A stretch of DNA of 64,000 nucleotides, taken from a bacterium. GTDB lineage: Bacteria; Armatimonadota; Abditibacteriia; Abditibacteriales; Abditibacteriaceae. The notes beneath the pieces were generated by a model. That model was not told the origin of the DNA and made no database searches. It saw only the letters and a program-made list of their open reading frames with translations. A program made the position numbers and the translations under genes. The DNA lies in the NCBI GenBank assembly GCA_004172935.1, contig SDZD01000002.1, forward strand, positions 124,001 to 188,000, in the 5' to 3' direction. Below are positions 8,093 to 16,289 of this stretch, piece by piece; position 1 is the first letter of the stretch; each line of letters begins with the position of its first letter.

Positions 8093-9880
8093 ATGAGTAG
8101 CATTTCCGCTTTCGCCTCTCTCATTAAGCGCCACTCTTTTATCGAGCTTTTCCTGTTGGCTTTGGCTTATTATGGTGCGGCGCGCATCGGTTTGCAGTTC
8201 GCGTTCCAACACACCAACATTTCTCCTTTGTGGCCGCCTTCGGGCCTGGCGATAGCGGCGACGATTTGGCGAGGGCCGCGCGTGTGGCCCGCTATTGCGT
8301 GTGGCGCTTTCGCCGCTAACCTCGCTAATTTTCTTGGCTCACACGCGCCGCTTCATATCGCGCTTTTGGTCTCGGCTTTTATTGCAGTTGGGAATACGCT
8401 CGAAGCCATTTTGGGCGCGGTTTTGCTCGGTGGTTTTCGATCATTTGGTGCTTGGTTGACCCGGAATGGCGAACTACCCAAAGTCGGGGATATATTCGGG
8501 CACCCTCAAGGAGTGGTGCGTTTCGCGGCTCTGGCGGGGGCGGTGAGCTGTGCCATTCCCGCTTCCATCGGCGCCCTTGGCGTGCGGTTGGGGGAATTGG
8601 GGGGCAGTACCGATACGGTCTATTTGTGGTGGACATGGTGGACGGGCGATGTGGCTGGGGTAATGATGGTGGCCCCCGCGATTTTAGCGTGGAAATACAG
8701 GGAGCAGGGGTGGGGGAGCGAGATTGGAAAATTGCTTTTGGGGCGGCGACTCGAAGCATTTGTTCTGTGGGCAACAGCCACTTTCACGAGCATATGGGTT
8801 TTTGGGGTGGTGCCGTGGGCAGGAACCCATCTTTATCCGCTGGCCTATTTGATGATGCCGTTTTTGCTGTGGGCGGCTTTTAGATTTGGGCGTATTGGAG
8901 CCAGTGCCGCCGTACTGTGGGTTGGCGTGTTGGCGGCATGGGGCACTGCGCATGGTCGGGGGCCATTCGCGGTGCAAGACTTGAACGAATCGTTGTTGCT
9001 ACTGCAAACCTTTATGGGCGTGGTGTCGATGACGACTCTGGTGCTGTCTGCGGCTTTGTCCGAGCAACGCGATGCGCGTAACACACTCGAATGTCGTATC
9101 AGGGAGCGCACTGTGCAGTTGATGGAGTCGAATGGGCAGTTGAGCGCTTCGCTACAGCGCGTTCAACAGTCGGAGGCGCTGCGTGACAACTTGATGCACA
9201 TGATCGTGCATGATTTGCGGATGCCGCTTAATGCGCTTCATTATGCGCTTCGTACCCTGACGGCAGAAGGTGAATTGCCCGCGCGCGGGCAAAGCGCGCT
9301 CGATATATCGCGCCAAAGCGCTCAGACCCTATCGCACATTATCGCGAACTTGCTGGACATTCATCAGGTCGAATCGGGGAATCTGGCTTTGCGCTTAAAG
9401 TTGGTCGCGCCTTCGATTTTGGCGGACAGCGCCGTTTCTCAAGTCGCATTTTTAGCGCAGTACAAAGGATTGAATATGATATGTGATGTCGCGCCCGATT
9501 TGCCATCTTTAATGGTGGACGAGGAAAAACTAGGGAGGGTGCTAACGAACTTGCTTGATAACGCCATCCGACTGACGCCGATGGGCGGCACGCTGAGTGT
9601 TGGTGTGAATTTGGCTTATAGTGATGAGGACGCGCCCGCTATGGTACAATTCTCGGTTTCCGATACCGGGCCGGGCATTCCTGCTGAAGCCTTTGCGCGT
9701 ATCTTCGAGAAGTTTGGGCACGCCCGATTGGAAGCGGGAGATGAACGCTCTTCGACGGGACTCGGCCTTACGTTTTGCAAGATGATGGTCGAGGCGCATG
9801 GGGGAATGATTGAGGTGCAAAGCCAGGTGGATAAAGGCAGCACCTTCACCTTTACGCTGCCTACATCCTCTGGTTCATAG
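8093..9880 (+). CDS. MASE1-domain sensor histidine kinase
   Basis: Membrane-bound sensor kinase, 595 residues. Residues about 15-310 form a multi-helix MASE1 sensor with the family hallmark NISPLWPPSGLA near the N-terminus. A short coiled linker (about 320-365) leads to the HisKA domain with phospho-acceptor H373 in IVHDLRMPLN. The HATPase domain shows the N box (LLDNAIRL), G1 (DTGPGIP) and G2 (STGLGLTF). No receiver domain is fused and no response regulator gene lies nearby, so it is an orphan kinase. The signal it senses is unknown. A hairpin follows the stop codon immediately. Confidence 0.92.
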   Translation: MSSISAFASLIKRHSFIELFLLALAYYGAARIGLQFAFQHTNISPLWPPSGLAIAATIWRGPRVWPAIACGAFAANLANFLGSHAPLHIALLVSAFIAVGNTLEAILGAVLLGGFRSFGAWLTRNGELPKVGDIFGHPQGVVRFAALAGAVSCAIPASIGALGVRLGELGGSTDTVYLWWTWWTGDVAGVMMVAPAILAWKYREQGWGSEIGKLLLGRRLEAFVLWATATFTSIWVFGVVPWAGTHLYPLAYLMMPFLLWAAFRFGRIGASAAVLWVGVLAAWGTAHGRGPFAVQDLNESLLLLQTFMGVVSMTTLVLSAALSEQRDARNTLECRIRERTVQLMESNGQLSASLQRVQQSEALRDNLMHMIVHDLRMPLNALHYALRTLTAEGELPARGQSALDISRQSAQTLSHIIANLLDIHQVESGNLALRLKLVAPSILADSAVSQVAFLAQYKGLNMICDVAPDLPSLMVDEEKLGRVLTNLLDNAIRLTPMGGTLSVGVNLAYSDEDAPAMVQFSVSDTGPGIPAEAFARIFEKFGHARLEAGDERSSTGLGLTFCKMMVEAHGGMIEVQSQVDKGSTFTFTLPTSSGS

Positions 9881-9914
9881 AAGTAGATGGCGCTTTCTAC
9901 CCGCCATCTGCTTC
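9880..9914. terminator. hairpin between convergent genes
   Basis: 13-bp stem with one G-U pair (9880-9892 with 9902-9914) and a 9-nt loop, between the convergent kinase and small membrane protein genes. No T-run follows, so termination strength is uncertain. Confidence 0.45.
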
Positions 9915-9927
9915 GACTGGGTGGGGT

Positions 9928-10158
9928 TTATTGGGCGGTTTGGACGTTGCGACGGCTTGCCACCAAGCATACGAGTACGGCGCCGATTCCGACAATAGCG
10001 GCGAGGCCAGCGGGATTGCGGCGGGCCAATGCCTGAGTGCTTGCGACGATGTCGCGCGCTTCCTCGGCCATGCCCTCGGCTTGTTCCTGAGTTTTGCGGG
10101 CCGCAAAGCGGGTCAGGGTTTGTTTCACGCGCTCTTTCAATTGCTCAAAGAAGGTCAT
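9928..10158 (-). CDS. small single-pass membrane protein (YqjD/DUF883-like)
   Basis: 76-residue protein. The N-terminal 45 residues are an amphipathic, charged helix (FEQLKERVKQTL, then QEQAEGMAEEARDIV). After RRNPAG comes one hydrophobic segment (LAAIVGIGAVLVCLVA) and a short basic tail. This layout matches ElaB/YqjD-type tail-anchored proteins, some of which bind ribosomes at the membrane in stationary phase. The similarity is of layout more than of sequence, so the function is only suggested. It stands alone, convergent with the MASE1 kinase gene. Confidence 0.6.
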   Translation of the reverse strand: MTFFEQLKERVKQTLTRFAARKTQEQAEGMAEEARDIVASTQALARRNPAGLAAIVGIGAVLVCLVASRRNVQTAQ

Positions 10159-10246
10159 ATGGTACGTCTCTGCGAATTTAGAGCCAATCTTTTTGAAAAC
10201 AAATGTTCTATCGTGAGGCCACTGTCAAGTGTTACTTATGAGTGAA

Positions 10247-11377
10247 TTAGTTGAATTTTTGAACTTCGTCGGGGCCGGGTGTCGCGTAGGCTGGGTCTAG
10301 GGCGCTGATGCTAATGTCGCCGTTGGCGAACTGTTTCACATCAAGGGGCACAATGGTTGTGCCGCGCTGATTGATTGTTTGGGCGTCTTGAGACAGGTCG
10401 CGCTTTTCGATGCCTTCGCGTTCGAGCGGCGGGACGTTGCCGTTGAAGAAGGCGGTACACCACCACTTGCCATCGCGAGTTTGGAATGGAGTGCCATGAC
10501 CTAGGAAGCGGCCCAGAAATTTGCGCGGCCCGTAGGGGCCAGTGATTTTATCGGCGACGCAGTAGTACAGGTTGTAGGAACCCTTGCGCCCCATATCGGT
10601 TGACCAGGCCGTGCCGATGTGGACGTATTTGTTGCCGACTTTTATCATGGTGGCGCCTTCGTGCCCGATGCGGGAAATGGGGGCGCCACCTTCGGGATTG
10701 GGGCGTGAACCTGCTGGGTCGATGCGGACTGGTTCGGCTGTAAAGCCAGTGAAGTCCTTGTTTATGGGAGCAACCAAGGTGTTTTGCCACAACATCCACC
10801 ATGTATCGCCGTCTTTGAAAAGCGAGGGGTCGTGTTTGGGGCCGAGATTGGCGCCCATTGGTTTTGTCCAGGGGCCTTTGAGGTCGGGGCCAGCACTGAT
10901 GGCGAGGTTGGCTTTTTGAGCAGGGCAGTGAACCAGCGCCCAGCGGTCGCCAAGCCAATGGAGTTCGGGCGCCCAGACGTACTGGCCGGGATTTGCATAC
11001 CAACTGTCTTTCAAGGTGAAAGGCGTGCCGAGGTATTCCCAATCCGCTAAATCTTTGCTGCGCCATACCTGAACGGTGGTGCCGACGATGGACTCTTTAC
11101 CGAGGCCGATATTGTAGGGATCGGTTTGTTCGCGCGGGTCGCCGGGGGCGGGAGTTGTTCCGGTAAGGTAGTACAGGTTGTCCGGCCCCAGAGTAATATA
11201 GGGGTCGCGAATCCAGCCTTGCTTGATGTAGAGGGCGTGGTCGTGGGACTTAAGACCCGCTTCGATTTCGGTGGCGGGCATCGCGGGTTTTACACCCGGT
11301 GGCAGTGCTGGTTCGGCTTGGGCCGAAACCGCGAGAAATGGGGCCGTGAGCATCAGCAAGGCGAGATTCTTCTTCAT
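10247..11377 (-). CDS. secreted glycoside hydrolase family 43 enzyme
   Basis: 376-residue exported five-bladed beta-propeller hydrolase. I start it at ATG 11377 because MKKNLALLMLTAPFLAVSAQA is a clear signal peptide; an upstream in-frame start at 11479 would overlap the preceding sulfatase. GH43 catalytic residues can be assigned: D58 in WIRDPYIT (general base), D183 in KHDPSLF (pKa modulator) and E240 in GHEGATM (acid). Blade motifs WRSKDLADWEYLG and YVWAPELHW are also typical. Last gene of the leftward regulator-sulfatase-sulfatase-GH43 unit, 25 nt after the sulfatase. GH43 enzymes act mainly on arabinosides, xylosides or galactosides; the exact activity is not readable. Confidence 0.88.
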   Translation of the reverse strand: MKKNLALLMLTAPFLAVSAQAEPALPPGVKPAMPATEIEAGLKSHDHALYIKQGWIRDPYITLGPDNLYYLTGTTPAPGDPREQTDPYNIGLGKESIVGTTVQVWRSKDLADWEYLGTPFTLKDSWYANPGQYVWAPELHWLGDRWALVHCPAQKANLAISAGPDLKGPWTKPMGANLGPKHDPSLFKDGDTWWMLWQNTLVAPINKDFTGFTAEPVRIDPAGSRPNPEGGAPISRIGHEGATMIKVGNKYVHIGTAWSTDMGRKGSYNLYYCVADKITGPYGPRKFLGRFLGHGTPFQTRDGKWWCTAFFNGNVPPLEREGIEKRDLSQDAQTINQRGTTIVPLDVKQFANGDISISALDPAYATPGPDEVQKFN

Positions 11378-11402
11378 TTTGGATGGGCTAAATTGGTTGA
11401 GA

Positions 11403-13193
11403 TTAAGCCGCGTCGATTTTGACGTTTTCGACTTTGCCTTTGAGTGGGTAAGGCGCCGTATAGTCGCCAACGGCGACAAATGTGTCCTGGCCGATGCTCA
11501 ACTCTTCGGCTGGCTGTGCTTTGAATGCGCCGGGGGCTTTGCCGCGCGCCACGATTTTGCCGTCGATTGCCAGTGTCATGGCTCCATCTTTTTCCAGATG
11601 TGCTTCGAGCGAGAAGGCGCCCGTTATAGTGGTGAGAGAGGCAGCAGTGTAAATTTGCCCGCCCTGACGCACTACGAACATCGGTTTTCCGGTTTCGAGG
11701 TAGAGGGCATAACCCTGACGATTGCCACCTTGGGCCAGAATAACTCCGCTGGAAGTGGGTGAGTCGGGCGTCACTTTGCAGGTTACCGTCAAGGCATTGC
11801 CCACGAGTTTGGGCGAAGGAACTTCATCTTTGTCGGTGAGCAAGCGCGGGGTGCCGAACACGGTACGCTTATCGCCCTGAGCTGTCATCCACTCTTCCAA
11901 CTCGCGACGCAAACCATTCTTGGTTTGGGCATAGGCGGGCTGCGCGGCGAGGTTGTTCAGTTCGTCGGGGTCGGCGGCCAGGTCGTAAAGTTCCTCGGCG
12001 GGGCGCTGGTGATAGCGGTCAACGATGGTGCTGGCGCGAGTGCTGGTTGCTGTTGCGGCTTCCCAGCTATTCCAGTAGTTTTCGGGTTCGTTTTTGGCGC
12101 CCCGGTCGATGTGAGTGGTGTAGGAGAACTCTGGGTGCAGATTCAGAATGTACTTCCACTTGTCGGTGCGCACGCTGCGCATTGGGTAGACGTTCATATT
12201 GCCGTCGCCGCTATGCGTGGTGAAGATGCGGTCGCGTAGTTTCTGCTTCGGGTCGCGTAGAACTGGCAGGAATGAGCGACCATCAATATTTTTAGGCGAT
12301 TTTCCGCCCGCGACTTCGATCAGAGTTGGCAGAATATCGACCCAACTCACCATCGCGTCGGTGCGAGTCGAGGCTTTGATAACGCCGGGCCATGAGACGA
12401 TGAGGGGGACATGAATGCCCTCATCATAGCAATTCCACTTGCCGAAGGGCCATTGCGCGCCATGATCGCTTGATTGCAGGAAGAAGGTGTTGGGGCCGAG
12501 TTTCGCGCGCGCGGCATCATATATTTGGCCTAAGTCATTGTCGAACTTGGTGACGGCGGCATAGTAGCGCGTGCGCCACTGGCGCGTTTGTGGGGTATCG
12601 ACCTGCGATTGCGGTAGTTTGATGGCATTGGGCTGATAGCCGCTGCCGTCTTTGGGCCAGGGAACGTGCGGCCAGTTGGTGCCGACGAAAAAGGCGAGGG
12701 GTTTTTTGCTGGTGCGCTCCTTCAGGTATTTGGTGGCGGCGTCGATGCAGGTGTCGTCGTGGTACTCAAAGTTGCTGACGTAATCGAAGCCGTAGTCTTT
12801 GACCTGCGCGTAGTGGGCGACTTTGCCGATGGCGACCACTTCATAGCCCTGTTCGTGCAAATAGGCGGGGAGCTTTTTGATGTCGGCACGCGGCTTGGCG
12901 TGGTTGGGTTCGGCGCCATTGCGTGCAGGCATTAGACCCGTGAGTAAGGCGGCGCGGCTGGGGGCGCACGAGGGCGATGCTACAAAGGCCTCGTTAAAGG
13001 TCATTCCTGTGGCGCTGATTCGCTGCATGTTGGGGGTGCGGACATCGGTCGCGCCGTAAACAGTGGAATCGCGGATGCTGTGGTCGTCGGCGAGAAAGAC
13101 AACGATGTTCGGTTTGGGGGCAGCTTTCGCGATGAGAGCGTTCGCAGCGGTAACGCTGAGGGCAAACAGGCCTGCAAAAAGGGCTTTATTCAT
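11403..13193 (-). CDS. secreted S1-type sulfatase with C-terminal LamG-like module
   Basis: 596-residue formylglycine-dependent sulfatase. Signal peptide at residues 1-24 (cleavage near AKAA). The metal site begins with the DD pair in FLADDHS; C76-A-P-S-R is the modification motif where Cys becomes formylglycine. Conserved NWPHVPW and SSDHGAQW segments follow (about 170 and 240), and FGKWNCYDEGIHVPL completes the alkaline phosphatase-like fold. Residues about 463-596 are an extra beta-sandwich with VILAQGGNRQGYALYLETG and a terminal VGDYTAPYPLKGKVENVKI, shared with the sulfatases at 16290 and 20780. Encoded 20 nt after the sulfatase at 13214. Substrate is a sulfated sugar of unknown type. Confidence 0.9.
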   Translation of the reverse strand: MNKALFAGLFALSVTAANALIAKAAPKPNIVVFLADDHSIRDSTVYGATDVRTPNMQRISATGMTFNEAFVASPSCAPSRAALLTGLMPARNGAEPNHAKPRADIKKLPAYLHEQGYEVVAIGKVAHYAQVKDYGFDYVSNFEYHDDTCIDAATKYLKERTSKKPLAFFVGTNWPHVPWPKDGSGYQPNAIKLPQSQVDTPQTRQWRTRYYAAVTKFDNDLGQIYDAARAKLGPNTFFLQSSDHGAQWPFGKWNCYDEGIHVPLIVSWPGVIKASTRTDAMVSWVDILPTLIEVAGGKSPKNIDGRSFLPVLRDPKQKLRDRIFTTHSGDGNMNVYPMRSVRTDKWKYILNLHPEFSYTTHIDRGAKNEPENYWNSWEAATATSTRASTIVDRYHQRPAEELYDLAADPDELNNLAAQPAYAQTKNGLRRELEEWMTAQGDKRTVFGTPRLLTDKDEVPSPKLVGNALTVTCKVTPDSPTSSGVILAQGGNRQGYALYLETGKPMFVVRQGGQIYTAASLTTITGAFSLEAHLEKDGAMTLAIDGKIVARGKAPGAFKAQPAEELSIGQDTFVAVGDYTAPYPLKGKVENVKIDAA

Positions 13194-13213
13194 TGGACAA
13201 TAGATGTTGAAAA

Positions 13214-14710
13214 TTAGTTGGCGTTGGCATTCGCGCGCTGTCTGTTGGGCCTATTGGCTCCTGCTCCTGCCCCTGCGCGCCGTTTGGCCTGACCGCTGCC
13301 CTGATGTTCCTTGGCTTCCATTTCGGTTTTCACACCTTCGTCGCCCTGTTGCTTCATCCACCCATCGAGCGCGGAGCGCAAGCGAGTTAAATTCGCTTTC
13401 TGGTCCGGCTGGTCGGCGATATTCTTCATCTCGAATGGGTCGTTTTGCAGATCGTATAATTCGACGGCTGGGCGGACTTTATAGCGTTGTGCCTGTTCGC
13501 GGGCAAAGGCGTCGGTTTCGCCTTTTTTGACCCACGACTGGAATCGTGGAGTGCGCGTTTCGGTGTTCATAAACTCGGCGTCGGAGTTCAGGTTGAGGAT
13601 GTATTTCCAGCGGTCATCGGCCACTGCGCGAATGCCGTAGGCTTCGGGGCCAGCGATGATACCTCGCGAGGTTTCCTCGGCGAACACATAGTCGCGCGCC
13701 TTCGTAGATTCGCCAGTCAACACCTTGAGGATGCTGCGGCCATCAATGTTGGTGTCGGCTTTGCCGCCGCCCATTTCCATGAAGGTTGGTAGGAAGTCGA
13801 TGTATTGGCAGAGGGCATTGCTAGTGGAGCCAGCTTTGATTTTCGCGGGCCAGCGGGCAATGGTGGCGCTACGGATGCCGACATCATATAGGGTCCACTT
13901 GCCGTGAGGTAACGATGAACCCTGTTCGCTGACGAAGAGGAACAACGTGTTATCGGCCTGACCGCTTTTATCAACGAAGTCCATGACGCGCCCGACCTGT
14001 TGATCGAGATAGGTAACTTCCCCGTAGTAATTGGATAAGGCGCGCCGCGTCAGTGGGGTATCGACCAAATAAGGAGGTAGTTTCAGGTCGGCTGGTTTGT
14101 AAACGCTCGCATCGCCTTTATTCCACGGGCTGTGTGGTTCATGTGCAGCTACAACAAGTAGATACGGCTGCTTTTTGTCGCGATTGATGAATTGCTCGGC
14201 AGCGCCATAGTTGAGGTCTTTTTCTGCATTTTCATTTTCCTCATCTTCTGCGCCGCCATCTTGACCTGGGTATTCGAAGGGGAAGTTTTCGGCAGGGCCA
14301 TAGTGCTGTTTACCGACTAAGCCGACACGGTAGCCCAGTGGCTTGAGATAGTGAGGCAAACTTTTGACACCCGGCTTGACGATGGCGTGGTTGGGGTAGG
14401 CGCCGCTTCTGACGGGGTATAATCCGGTATAAAGCGCCTGTCGTGTTGGGGAGCATACCGGGGCGGTCGTGTAGCAACTGGTGAGGCGCATTCCCTGCGC
14501 GGCCAGACGGTCGAGGTTGGGGGTTTTGACATCTTTGTTTCCCCAGCAACCCAAATCGCTATAAGTGAGGTCATCGGCGATCATGACCACAATGTTTGGC
14601 TTCGCAGTGTTCGCCGTTTTTTGAGGCGTCGTTTGGGCAAGGGCGTTGTTAGCAAAGAGCATTAGTGCCGCAGGAGCGGCTACTTGCTGAAGGAAACGTC
14701 TACGATTCAT
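13214..14710 (-). CDS. sulfatase with Tat-type signal and low-complexity tail
   Basis: 498-residue S1-type sulfatase. The N-terminus MNRRRFLQQVAAPAAL carries a Tat-like RRRFLQ motif and an ALAQ cleavage site, so it may be exported folded, unlike the other sulfatases of the window. The metal-site start is VMIADDLTYSDLG and the formylglycine motif is C86-S-P-T-R. The SEQGSSLPHGKWTLYD segment replaces the usual SDHG. It lacks the LamG-like module of its neighbours and ends in a tail of about 30 residues rich in Gly, Ala, Arg and Asn. First structural gene after the XylR-like regulator (127-nt gap). Confidence 0.88.
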   Translation of the reverse strand: MNRRRFLQQVAAPAALMLFANNALAQTTPQKTANTAKPNIVVMIADDLTYSDLGCWGNKDVKTPNLDRLAAQGMRLTSCYTTAPVCSPTRQALYTGLYPVRSGAYPNHAIVKPGVKSLPHYLKPLGYRVGLVGKQHYGPAENFPFEYPGQDGGAEDEENENAEKDLNYGAAEQFINRDKKQPYLLVVAAHEPHSPWNKGDASVYKPADLKLPPYLVDTPLTRRALSNYYGEVTYLDQQVGRVMDFVDKSGQADNTLFLFVSEQGSSLPHGKWTLYDVGIRSATIARWPAKIKAGSTSNALCQYIDFLPTFMEMGGGKADTNIDGRSILKVLTGESTKARDYVFAEETSRGIIAGPEAYGIRAVADDRWKYILNLNSDAEFMNTETRTPRFQSWVKKGETDAFAREQAQRYKVRPAVELYDLQNDPFEMKNIADQPDQKANLTRLRSALDGWMKQQGDEGVKTEMEAKEHQGSGQAKRRAGAGAGANRPNRQRANANAN

Positions 14711-14837
14711 CAGGATAATTGGTAAGCATCCTCTTTAAGAGAGAGGCCTAGCAATGAGGACATTCACCATGCCACTAAGATTCTTTGCCAAATGATGGCG
14801 AAACCGTGTGTGAAACGCCTCAAGTGGGAGGTTCTTA

Positions 14838-16004
14838 TCAGTGGTGGGATTCGCGCCACTGCGACGGGGTCTGCCCTACGAGTTTTTTGAATTGAGCCAT
14901 CATGTATTCTGGGTGTTCGAAACCGGCTATTTCGGCGATACGTGGCAGTGAAAGACTGGTTTCTTCGAGAAGTTGCTTGACCCGCTTCAAGCGGACGAGG
15001 CGGATTTCGGCTTGCGGCGAATGGCCCAGATGTTGACGGATGCTGCGTTCCAGAGTGGAGCGAGAAGTGAGTACATGAGCGAGGACATCGTCCACCGTGA
15101 TTTTGTCGCAAGCGTGTTCGCGTATGAAGCGAATTGCTTTGGAAAAGACGGGGTCATCTATCGCCCATACCTCCGACGATTGGCGTGCGACGACTCCTTT
15201 GGGGGCAATGAAGATTTTCTCGGCTCTCGCCTCTGCTCTTTGCTGCGAGGTGCTGTTCATCAGGCGGGTTAAGAGAACGGCGGCTTCAAAACCGAGGCGT
15301 TCGGCATCGGGTACCACGCTTGAAAGCGGCGGGTAACACAGTTCGCAGAGGGTTTCGGCGTTGTCGATGCCGACGACAGATACCTCATCGGGAACAGAGA
15401 TTCCCAGCAGACGGCAGGCTTCGAGGACGTGCTGGCCGCGCCTATCGTTGCAAGCGACGATGCCAATCGGGCGGGGTAGGGTGAGCAGCCACTTGCAAAG
15501 GCTCTCGCGCTCAAGCAGCCAGTTTTTCGTGCGGTAGCCATTGGAGGCCGACTCGAAGACGCTGAATAACTGGCCTCGATTGTTGAGTGCTTCCTGAATC
15601 CCCACCATGCGGCTTTTCGACCATGCCGCATCGTTGAAACCCGCGTAGGCGATGTGGCGAAAGCCGCGTTCGAGTAAATGTTCGGTCGCCATGCGCCCGA
15701 TAGCTGGCATGTCGGAGGCGATGTAAGGCAAGCCCAGATAGCCGTAGCGATCATTGAGATCAACGACCGCTATCTCACGTTTTTTCAGGGCTTTGGCTAG
15801 AGTGGGGGTGGTGGAGCGGCAAATAATGCCGTCGCCATTCCAGTCGAGAAGCCATTTTGGGGGCGGGGCCATGCCCTCTCGTTCATCGACGAAGACAGAC
15901 CAGCCGCCATGTGTGTTGAGATAACGCGACACGCCGCGCAAAATCTGGCGCCCATAACCTCCCGAAGTCTCGACAATGAGGGTGACACTGGCTCTTTTCT
16001 TCAT
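14838..16004 (-). CDS. XylR-like transcriptional regulator (LacI-type sensor plus AraC-type HTH)
   Basis: 388-residue cytoplasmic regulator. Residues about 5-275 form a periplasmic-binding-protein-like sugar sensor of the LacI/XylR type (ETSGGYGRQILRGVSRYL, GDGIICRSTTP, VSVVGIDNAETLCELCYPPLSSV). Residues about 285-388 are two AraC-family helix-turn-helix motifs (HLGHSPQAEIRLVRLKRVKQLLEET and IAEIAGFEHPEYMMAQFKKLVGQTPSQWR). This is the layout of the xylose activator XylR. It heads the leftward sulfatase-GH43 unit and faces the rightward sulfatase-GH2-sulfatase unit. It is therefore the natural candidate to control both; the inducing sugar is unknown. Confidence 0.88.
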   Translation of the reverse strand: MKKRASVTLIVETSGGYGRQILRGVSRYLNTHGGWSVFVDEREGMAPPPKWLLDWNGDGIICRSTTPTLAKALKKREIAVVDLNDRYGYLGLPYIASDMPAIGRMATEHLLERGFRHIAYAGFNDAAWSKSRMVGIQEALNNRGQLFSVFESASNGYRTKNWLLERESLCKWLLTLPRPIGIVACNDRRGQHVLEACRLLGISVPDEVSVVGIDNAETLCELCYPPLSSVVPDAERLGFEAAVLLTRLMNSTSQQRAEARAEKIFIAPKGVVARQSSEVWAIDDPVFSKAIRFIREHACDKITVDDVLAHVLTSRSTLERSIRQHLGHSPQAEIRLVRLKRVKQLLEETSLSLPRIAEIAGFEHPEYMMAQFKKLVGQTPSQWRESHH

Positions 16005-16289
16005 GTGATGGGGTTGTGGTTGTTTAGTGCGCTATATAACTCCAAAGTTTCGGGGAATGACAAAATATCTTAGTGTTGTGGTTAGATGTTTCATTGTTGA
16101 CAAGCGCTCATAGTGCCATGCTCTTTAGTGTGTTTCCCTGTCGAGCCTATATATGTAAATAAGCCGATGCTAGAAATGGCATGGCGATAGTAAATGCTGC
16201 AAGAGTGCGGTTCCTGTGACGGCGCGCGTGTGAATAGCTGCGCCTAACCCACTCACAATTCAACTCCAATTACAAAAGACAAAAAGATA
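16005..16289. promoter_or_regulatory. divergent control region of the sulfatase locus
   Basis: 285-nt gap between the divergent regulator and sulfatase genes. It contains a 9-bp direct repeat GTTGTGGTT (16013-16021 and 16075-16083), several TTTAGTG copies and a TTGACA at 16097-16102 without a clear -10 box. AraC-type regulators usually bind direct repeats, so these are plausible but unproven operators. Confidence 0.35.

Noticed and set aside
16097..16125. Sigma-70 promoter before the sulfatase gene at 16290
   Set aside because: TTGACA is perfect, but no acceptable -10 box lies 16-18 nt downstream.
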